A stretch of DNA of 64,000 nucleotides from Glutinoglossum americanum (lineage: Eukaryota; Ascomycota; Geoglossomycetes; Geoglossales; Geoglossaceae): positions 29,350-93,349 of the forward strand of contig JAGHQL010000102.1 in NCBI GenBank assembly GCA_020080175.1, read 5' to 3'. The notes beneath the pieces were generated by a model, which did not search any database, was not told the DNA's origin, and saw only the letters and a list, made by a program, of their open reading frames with translations. Below, piece after piece: positions 56,418 to 64,000 of this stretch. The position numbers were made by a program, and so were the translations under genes. Positions within the stretch are counted from its first letter, which is position 1. Every line of letters begins with the position of its first letter.

Positions 56418-56899
56418 ATGTACATTTCCCTTCCACCGCCGCAATCCCAACCACCCAGGTTGCAAGGACGACGGCCTACACTCACTCCATCAACAATCAC
56501 ACCTCCATCAGTAACTCCACATAATTCCACCATTTCTCAGCATGAAATGAACCGATCCAAGTCTCCGGCGCCCTCGGCGGCCACACTGCTCATACGCGTT
56601 GCATCTACTCAAACCGCTCCAACATCACCGGCGACAAGTCCATGCGAGTCTCCATCGCTCGATCCACCATCTCTCCCATGCGTAACACCAGCAGGATCGC
56701 AACCTACAGGGAAAGAGCAATTTTATCTCACATCTCTGCATTGCACCCTATCTCGAGTTACACGGGTGAGAGAAGGTAAGCCTTCCCCCTAGCCTCAGAA
56801 ACCAGATTTCCTAACCTTGAAACAGACGAATACACGAGCTTTCCCGATTATGATAAACTCTATGAGAACGAGAAGGCACCAGGTGGAATGGACGGTTGA
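56418..56899 (+). CDS. Hypothetical short Pro/Ser/Thr-rich protein
   Basis: Exons 56418-56775 and 56826-56899 are joined across a 50-bp GTAAGC-AG intron and encode about 143 residues. The protein is mostly low-complexity Pro/Ser/Thr, then LYLTS-like hydrophobic residues (FYLTSLHCTLSRVTRVRE) and an acidic end DEYTSFPDYDKLYENE. I recognise no domain. The in-phase intron and coherent tail favour a real gene, but the low-complexity body means it could be spurious. Confidence 0.45.
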
Positions 56900-57516
56900 C
56901 ATCGCGACCACTGATCATCCATGGCACCTTTGAGCGCCGAAATGACATCAGAACCAAGACCCAGGGCCCCGCTCAAAGTCCGGATAGAGGCCTGAACTTT
57001 TAGGAGGCTGTATCAACTACATCCGGGAGCTCACCGATAGACAGGAAAGCAAGTTGAGCAAGGACTTGGGAAGTCTCAGCGCTCTTAGTGGTGCTTTAAT
57101 TCGGGGTGTACCTGATATTCCCTGATCTGAAGTATATATCGACTGTTGAAAAATATACCCAGATTCTTTGGTTTCCGATTAGCACGCCGAAAGCGTGATC
57201 CATAGTTCTCCTAGAGCAATTGTATAGATAGAGTAGTTCATGGATCTGTGAGCCATCAGCTCCAGTAATGATGGGGGCCATAACGAGAGAATCCTTTCGG
57301 TAGCGCAATCATTTAGCCATTGCCCTATGTGATATAATCGACGTGCCATTGCACCTGAGGCGAAGCGGCTCTGCTGGTGTCTTGGCACAGAGACTGTCTT
57401 TCTAGGGCTTAACGAAACATTCGCTTGCATCCACCTCGCTGCACAAACCACGATTAACAATTACACACCAGAACGCGACCCCATATCAGTCCCGAAACTA
57501 TAGGGAAATCGCGGCC
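56900..57516. other. Upstream region of ribosomal protein S1 gene
   Basis: 617 bp with no supported gene. Minus-strand frames at 57096-57460 have no domain. Confidence 0.4.
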
Positions 57517-58591
57517 ATGGCTGTCGGAAAGTAAGTCTGATCTAATTCCTTTTCGAACCACAAGTCCCCAATCCATTACAACTGACACATTGCCTAGGAA
57601 TAAGCGTTTGTCCAAAGGCAAGAAAGGCCTGAAGAAGAAGGCACAGGATCCATTCCAGAGAAAGGACTGGTTCTCTGTGAAAGTACAGGATTACCTCCTC
57701 CCTCCGTCAAACCATTCTAACTATCGCTAGGCTCCCTCCACATTTCAAATTCGAGAGTATGTAAATTCTCTAGACCGCATGTCTATAGGATCGAGGCTCA
57801 CTATATTCTAGTGTTGGAAAGACACTCGTTAATCGTACTACTGGCCTTAAGAACGCAAACGATGCGTTGAAGGGGCGGATATTTGAAGTTTCTCTGGCCG
57901 ATCTACAGAAGGATGAGGACCATGCATTCCGGAAGGTGAAATTGAGGGTAGATGAAGTTCAGGGCAAGAACTGCCTCACCAACTTTCATGGTCTCGACTT
58001 TACATCCGACAAATTGCGGTCTCTGGTCCGCAAATGGCAAACTCTCATCGAGGCAAATATCACAGTCAAAACCACCGATGATTACCTCCTCCGTCTCTTC
58101 GCCATCGCCTTTACTAGGCGTCGCCCCAACCAGATCAAAAAGACCACCTATGCGGCGTCATCACAGATTCGCTCAATTCGCAAGAAGATGGTGGAAATTA
58201 TCCAACGCGAAGCTTCTAGCTGCACACTTGCCCAACTAACAGCGAAATTGATTCCTGAGGTTATCGGACGTGAGATCGAAAAAGCTACGCAAGGAATCTA
58301 TCCTCTACAATACGTAATCACGCACCACGACCTGACGATCAAGATATTGTCTGTCGCTTGAATTTTGCTCACAGTAAAACAGGTCCACATTCGGAAAGTC
58401 AAGTTACTCAAAGCCCCAAAGTTCGACCTAGGCGCATTGCTCAACCTTCACGGAGAGTCGAATACCGATGAGCAGGGACAAAAGGTTTGTTCACCCCAAG
58501 GCCAACCTCAACCCTCGCATGGATAGTATAATTTAACATCTTTTTCCAGGTTGAACGAGAATTTAAGGAGACTGTGTTGGAGAGTGTGTAG
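57517..58591 (+). CDS. RPS1: 40S ribosomal protein S1 (eS1, S3a)
   Basis: Exons 57517-57530, 57598-57682, 57731-57756, 57812-58313, 58383-58484 and 58550-58591 give 256 residues (yeast 255). It begins [19 protein letters not shown], continues [18 protein letters not shown] and [19 protein letters not shown], and carries [19 protein letters not shown]. It ends in [11 protein letters not shown]. The first exon codes for fewer than five residues, a common layout for fungal ribosomal protein genes. eS1 sits near the mRNA exit of the small subunit. Confidence 0.95.
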
Positions 58592-58821
58592 AGAATGGTG
58601 GAAGGACTACGGCGCTTTTTGCTAGAGCTAAACCATAGTGTCACAATAAGATAAGAAATGAGAAAAGCAAATCCTAGCACAGCATTACGCCTATCATCAC
58701 ATGACATGTTACATCATCCTCGAATCTGTAGAGTTAATGAGAGGGCAACTACTTATATAAATGAGAAACTCTAAGTGTGTTCCTATCGTTCCTCTATCCC
58801 ACCCTCGGCTCCCTAACCGCA

Positions 58822-59654
58822 ATGGCGTCCGACGATTCATTGCCAACGCTGAAGATCCTCTTAATCGGCCCCTCTGGTGCCGGAAAGAGTGCCTGTACGT
58901 TCGGGAATCTCTGCGGCTCCCAGAGGATTTACTTACATCACAGTCAGTGCTAATTAGATATTGCGATGATCTCTTTGATTCCGAATCCTCCACGGCAACT
59001 ATCGGAGTTGATTTCAAAGTGAGCTATACTCGAGTTCCGGGAAACCAATGTTGACGGTCACCAGCTCAAGAAGATGTCAGTACGCGGTACACCTTACCGT
59101 CTAAATTTACTAGACACAGCAGGCCAGGGTAGGTGGGTGTCTAACTACAATTCCAGGAATCATGTTGACTTGCACCCCAGAGAGATTTCGCACTCTATCC
59201 AACAGCTATTACCGTGGTGCTCACGGAGTTATTCTCGTCTACGACATTTCGAATAGAGATAGTTTTTTGGCAATGGATTACTGGTTTCGAGAAGCTGAGA
59301 CGAATGCCATGCCTGGGGTTGTCACATACTTGGTCCGTCTACAGCAGGTGGCTCGTGGGGGCACCCCCAATTAATATACAACACTAACCCTTATACCAGG
59401 TTGGAAGCAAGCTAGATAAGACAACTTCAAGATCAGTGAAATTTGAAGAAGGAGAAGCATTAGCACAGCGACACGGATCGTCTTTCTGTGAGGTTAGCGC
59501 GAAGACACGGGAAAACGTCCGCAGGCCCTTTATCGAGTTGGTCAATCAGATCGTCAATAGTCCTCAGCTTATGAACGCTTCAAAGCGGACTGAAAGAGGA
59601 ACAATATCTATGGGCGAAGATCCCGGAAGTTTCAGAGCACCCTGTTCTTGTTAA
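58822..59654 (+). CDS. Rab18-like small GTPase
   Basis: About five exons. Motifs in order are [17 protein letters not shown] (P-loop), TIGVDFK (switch I) and [20 protein letters not shown] (switch II with the Rab family signature). Next come [17 protein letters not shown] in the guanine-specificity position, [10 protein letters not shown] (SAK) and a final CSC double-cysteine prenylation motif. At the first intron the acceptor CAG before TG gives SALLIRYCDD. The nearer one causes a stop. Rab18 proteins work on ER and lipid droplets; that role is inferred. NKxD is SKLD here, see the findings. Confidence 0.88.
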
Positions 59655-59811
59655 GTCATACCCCGGGTATGTTGTGCCGTGTTCATACATTGCATCCGAG
59701 GCGTCCTGGACAATTCTAGCGTGTCCGATTAGAATATCCTAAATTGTGCTATTAAATATTTCCCGTTGGCCCTGTAAGAATACCCAATGCTTTTTCTATT
59801 ATCTGTCTTTC

Positions 59812-60947
59812 CTAATCTTCTAAGAACTCAACAACAGCTGTCTACGATTAGCAGACTTCCACACCAATAATTACAGTGACCTAACCTGTTCGAAACGCCT
59901 CCGGATTTTCCGATATGAGCCAGTGTCCAGCCTCAATGTCCTCCAGCGCAAATCTAGGAAAGAACCTCCCTATCAGCGGGATCATTTCGTCCGTTATATA
60001 GCGACTCCTAGTGCCCCGTAGAAATAGAGCAGGCTTTTCGCACCTCGCTTTATCAGGGTCTTTTAAGGGGAAATCTGCCATATCATCAAGTGCAGATGCC
60101 AGGATTTTTATAGGAATTCGAAATTTGTAGGCTTGAGAACCCCCAGAAGGTCGCACGAGATTAGTAAGTAGGAATTCCCGAATAGGCAACGACTGCCAAA
60201 GGAAGTGTCAGCGATCAATTTCGTCTTCACTTCCACGATAGACACGAACTTCCTCAAATTCCTTAAGGATCTCGTTTGCTTCACTGCGTCTCGTTACTCC
60301 TCTTTCTTCAACCTTCTGCATGCCTCTTATATACTTTGCAAAGTCGTTGCGTAGGGCTGCATCCACTGGGGCATTGTCCACAGAAATGAGATTTTTGACC
60401 AAGTGTGGCGACCGTAAGGCCACAGTCATGGCCGTCTTCGCTCCCCTTAATCTGTCAGCTCGACCGGGCAAACCCATGCCTGCAGGAGAGTGCGCATACA
60501 TAGAGTGACCGATCAATGTCACTGCGCCAAGTTTATGCTGATCAATAAAGCCTTCAACATCCTGCGCCATCACAGTGTAATCATGCCTTGGATGGTGGTC
60601 AGAATGCCCATGGTTGCGGAGGTCCTAAACAAGATCAAAATTGGGATAATCCAGTCTCTGTTGGAAACATACAATCGTGTATACCCGTCGTTCGAGGTCT
60701 CGTGCGAGCACTCTGAAGAGAGTTTCAGCCATAGACCTAGAGAATATGGGAAAGACAACCCGTACTTACTGATACTCCTGTTATTCGCTTTCGAACCAAA
60801 AAGCCCATGTAAGAACAAAATTGGGGGAATTCGTGGGTTTTGTGAGGCAGCATGGTTTGAAGGTTTATAGAGATCATAGGCAAGCACGATCCGATGCCTC
60901 AATTTTGTGCTAGACGAAAACCTTCGAGGAACCGATGCTATATTCAT
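59812..60947 (-). CDS. IMO32: ABHD11-like mitochondrial alpha/beta hydrolase
   Basis: About six exons on the minus strand. The start MNIASVPRRFSSSTKLRHR looks like a mitochondrial presequence. The fold follows as PILFLHGLFGSK (oxyanion region), VYTIDLRNHGHS and LIGHSMGAK with the nucleophilic Ser, completed across an intron. A D-containing PALFLRGTRSRYI segment and EAGHWLISENPEAFR with the catalytic His come next. A last 26-nt exon (59812-59837) adds AVVEFLED, the expected C-terminus. Without that splice the frame stops at 59881. Human ABHD11 guards the lipoylated 2-oxoglutarate dehydrogenase complex. The function here is inferred from that family. Confidence 0.88.
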
Positions 60948-61898
60948 CCTTCCCTCAAGCCGTATCAAAATATCACCAAGCACATCTATTTCCCGATTTG
61001 AAGAGTGAGATGATTGGAGTCTATTGAGGGTTCTGAAATAAAATGTGACGAACCAGCTGACATCAGGAGAAACAAGATATGCAGAGGTTAGCACCAACTA
61101 ACTAAAGTTAAGCGATGTCTCTACACTAAAAATGCCCGGGCGCAAGCATTTGCACTTCCTTGAAGGTGTCCCGGTGTCTTAGAACCACAGAATATACTAC
61201 CCATTTGTCAATATAAAAGTAATTTGGGAGGTATTTTAGAAAGCTCGTAGACAATATTATTAAACTCACTAAACAATTTTACTTACTTTGATATTTTAGT
61301 AATTAAACTTTATTAATTATTTGTTGATAATATTTTACTCAGATAAAGGTTATATATAAATTAACTACTTTTGTACTATTACACTTACTTAGAAAGTTAT
61401 ATATAATAATAAATTGAGAATATAATTTTTCAAGTAATTAATTATAAACTATAATATTAATATTAATATATAAATAATAATATAACATTTTTATAATATG
61501 TATATAAAAATTCAAAAAAGTAGTATATTTAAAAATTATTTATATATTATTATATTATTATATTATAAGATATATTTTATAGTTAATAATATTTATATTT
61601 ATAAAATCTGATATGAGTTTAATAAAATTTATATCATAAATAACGTTAAGTCATCTTGAATTTTATATTATGTAATAGGAGAAGTGTGCAAAGGATATTT
61701 ATAATATACTTAGGTCTCGATAAACCTGACCCCATCCTGTGGCTGCCTATCGCTAGAGTCTCCTTAACTGGGATTTAGTAAGGCCAAGCCTTTTGAGTAG
61801 TTCATCCGCATCCGCAGTAAGTACATCACGTGCTAGCGTGATGTAGGAAAAACGAACTAATCTCGCGCATCACACCTTCCAATACTTTGAGATGCGAG
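60948..61898. promoter_or_regulatory. Divergent region with AT-rich block before MSW1
   Basis: About 61200-61690 is extremely AT-rich with many short TATA/TAATA runs and no open frame. Between this block and the TrpRS start lies a perfect inverted repeat at 61822-61845. Confidence 0.6.
61822..61845. promoter_or_regulatory. Perfect 9-bp inverted repeat upstream of MSW1
   Basis: TACATCACG at 61822-61830 and CGTGATGTA at 61837-61845 are exact reverse complements around TGCTAG. It lies 53 bp before the predicted ATG. It could be a dimeric regulator site or a chance palindrome. Confidence 0.55.
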
Positions 61899-63285
61899 AT
61901 GTTCAGAATTGTCCGAAGACAATCAATTCACGCGTCCGAATGGGGAATTTTAGTATCTTACATCTCACCCATAACTTCCATCTATAGCATTTCTAGTCAA
62001 GCCCTCCACCACACAATATCCCCCCTCGCGGTGCGGGAGAGCCCTAATCAGGTAGTATTTTCTGGCATTCAACCAACAGGAATTCCTCATCTGGGAAATT
62101 ACCTTGGGGCCCTTCGAGAGTGGGTTAAACTGCAAAATAGTGCGCCGGAGGATACAAAGCTCATCTTCTCAATTGTCGACTTGCATGCGATAACTGTGCC
62201 GCAAAACCCTGAGCAATTACGGAAATGTAAAAGGCAAACTCTGGCAGCTCTTCTTGCCGTTGGCCTAAACCCAAACAGGTCAATTATATTCTATCAGTCG
62301 GCTGTTTGTATACTCCTAGCTCCTTGTGATGCTCAACATACTAATAAATACCAGGTTCAAGCCCACACGGAGCTTATGTGGATACTAAGCTGTAGTGCAT
62401 CTATGGGCTATCTATCTCGGATGACACAATGGAAGGCACGCTCCCAAGACAACTGGGTGTGGATTAGTCACTTAACTAACCGTAGGTCGTATAGAGCAAG
62501 CTTTCACTATCCGATGAATCCTCACCCTTCGACCACAGAACTACAGAGTCACTGAAACTGGGGTTATTTTCGTATCCTGTCCTACAGGCGGCTGATATCC
62601 TAGTACACCGGTATAGATGCCGTATAGTCTTTTTATACATCGCTGACAGAATGTAGCGCAACGCATGTCCCTGTTGGGGGGGATCAGAAGCAGCATCTCG
62701 AGTTTGCTCGTGAGATAGCATCAGGCTTCAATCATATCTACGGCAAGGTGTTACCGTTACCGAAGACAATCCTATGTAGATCTACCGAAACCGTCCGTTT
62801 GGGAGGAAGGCTAATGATACCTTACAGCACCGGCGAAAAGGGTAATGTCACTGCGGCAGCCAAACTTGAAGATGGCAAAGTCACACACCGATTTGCGGTC
62901 GAAGATTCTCATCACGGACACTCCAGATGATATCAAACTGAAAATAAAATTTGCTATGACCGACTCATTACCTGGGGTGTCCTACGATCCAGAAAGTCGT
63001 CCCGGGCTTTCAAACCTAATAGAAATAATGTCTCATTTCGACGAGGGTGGAAAGTCGTGTGTGGATATTGCTCGCCAATACGAATCATTCTCCATTCGAG
63101 ACTTCAAGAACAATGTCACCGACTGCCTATTAGGTAGTCTTTCTGGTATTAGGAATGAATACAAGAGGCTGTTAGAGACAGAGAACGGGCGATACCTGGA
63201 TGAGGTAACCATGAATGGAGCTGAAAGGGCCAAGGCGAATGCTGATGCAACCATGAGGGTCATACGGGGGGCAGTTGGCCTCTGA
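61899..63285 (+). CDS. MSW1: Mitochondrial tryptophanyl-tRNA synthetase
   Basis: About five exons. After an N-terminal extension that may be a mitochondrial presequence, the class I core shows FSGIQPTGIPHLGNYLGAL (HIGH-like HLGN). It continues with IFSIVDLHAITVPQNPEQLR, QAHTELMWILSC and MTQWKSKLSL, then LGLFSYPVLQAADILVHRATH. It ends with LKMAKSHTDLRSKILITDTP and a C-terminal helical domain. The MTQWK/SKLSL junction needs a GC donor at about 62435 and the TATAG acceptor. An alternative GT donor would give a 38-bp intron and insert extra residues. Two catalytic-region residues differ from the usual family pattern, see the findings. Confidence 0.85.
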
Positions 63286-64000
63286 TTAACCTGAAACCTG
63301 AATTTATTTTGGCAAAGAATGCAATACTCACAATTGACCCACGATCATCAGTATGCAACCGTTCTTCAGAAACCCATATTTCTGGTAAAACTCAATGCGG
63401 GATGAGCGATGAATACTAGGGGATGACCAGCATACAGCTAGACCCATGATTTAGTCCCCAGTAAACCATATATGGCTAAGAATAAGCCCCCGGCCGGGAA
63501 GGCCGCATCGGCAGAACTTAGGTGGGGCTCGAGGATTTTGAATTTACTATTCAGTGGTGCACACCGATAATACACGAAGCCTCGACTAGGCTACGCATCG
63601 GGTCGGGTACCCGAGGCCCGATGCACAGTCTAGCCTCGATAGTGGTAACCAGTAGAGAGGAATTTGGTCTAGTTTCTAGACAATTAATATTTATTTAAAC
63701 TTGCCTCAGAAAACCCTTAATTTCCTTAGTTTATTTGACCTCTGAGTTATCAGAATTTAAGCCCAAATGGCAAACTGAAACCTGTTGTGGTATGTGTAGG
63801 CTGCGCAACGGGTTTTGGGTACCCGATCCGATGCGCAGCCTAGGTAAGTGCGAGTAGTTACCTTACTGGAGCAATCGGGTCCTGTAAAGAGGGCTGCGAG
63901 GCTAGCGGCCAAAGGAAGAGGTAGACTGCGCAACGGGTTTCAGGTACTGTTAGACCTTAGCGTAGGTCTGATGGGTTGCAGTGGCAGTGTGCCAGCGTCT
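63286..64000. repeat. Hairpin-forming repeat family at window edge
   Basis: Three related units share GCGCAACGGGTTT / GGGTACCCGA / GATGCGCAGCC-like sequence: about 63586-63638, 63797-63842 and 63922-63950. The middle one has perfect 11-bp arms (TAGGCTGCGCA / TGCGCAGCCTA). They resemble terminal inverted repeats or small MITE-like elements. No coding region is seen, and the window ends inside this block. Confidence 0.5.

Noticed and set aside
61200-61690. Calling the AT-rich block a mitochondrial insertion
   Set aside because: Composition alone cannot separate this from RIP decay; no mitochondrial gene or tRNA is readable.
62430-62490. GT-AG alternative (38 bp) for the MSW1 intron after MTQWK
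   Set aside because: Too short, and it inserts residues where the family is continuous; the GC donor fits better.

Overview
The window is nuclear DNA of a filamentous ascomycete (Pezizomycotina-type). The genes carry many introns of roughly 45-75 bp with CTAAC/CTGAC-like branch sites, sit on both strands, and code for fungal or eukaryotic housekeeping proteins such as GCN2, Cut12, myosin V, WAPL, Urc1 and CFEM-like proteins. I rebuilt 24 protein-coding genes by hand from domain similarity, reading frame and splice signals. Most exon joins stay in phase. A few 5' ends, 3' ends and joins stay open, and each entry says so. I found no tRNA, rRNA or CRISPR array.

Layout. 1-7.5 kb is gene-poor. 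It holds a decayed Tc1/mariner transposase fragment, a MARVEL-like membrane protein, a secreted or surface CFEM-like protein, and about 3 kb of degenerate repeats (a second transposase tail amplified in tandem, with palindromes). 7.5-30 kb is dense housekeeping: spindle-pole protein Cut12, the eIF2-alpha kinase GCN2, splicing factor Cwc2, translational GTPase DRG1/Rbg1, a P5B-type ATPase, histone chaperone NAP1 and 3-phosphoglycerate dehydrogenase. 30-43 kb holds class V myosin, Fap7, ITPase (HAM1), a stand-alone cytochrome P450 and a ZUFSP/ZUP1-type deubiquitinase. 43-55 kb holds seryl-tRNA synthetase, Rheb, WAPL, uracil phosphoribosyltransferase (FUR1), Elf1 and Urc1. 56-63 kb holds a short unknown gene, ribosomal protein S1 (eS1), a Rab18-like GTPase, an ABHD11-like hydrolase and mitochondrial TrpRS. 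A strongly AT-rich block lies before TrpRS and a family of hairpin-forming repeats fills the right edge.

Functional links. Several genes touch nutrient and amino-acid signalling and translation: GCN2, DRG1, SerRS, TrpRS, Rheb, PHGDH and eS1. Perfect Gcn4/CPC1-type sites (TGAGTCA) lie in the Cut12/GCN2 and PHGDH upstream regions. FUR1 and URC1, both tied to uracil salvage or catabolism, are separated only by ELF1. No compact biosynthetic cluster or clearly novel multi-gene system is visible. The more unusual signals are four inferred GC-AG introns, very small exons (15, 18 and 25 nt), altered catalytic signatures in TrpRS and the Rab, and RIP-like decay of transposon pieces.
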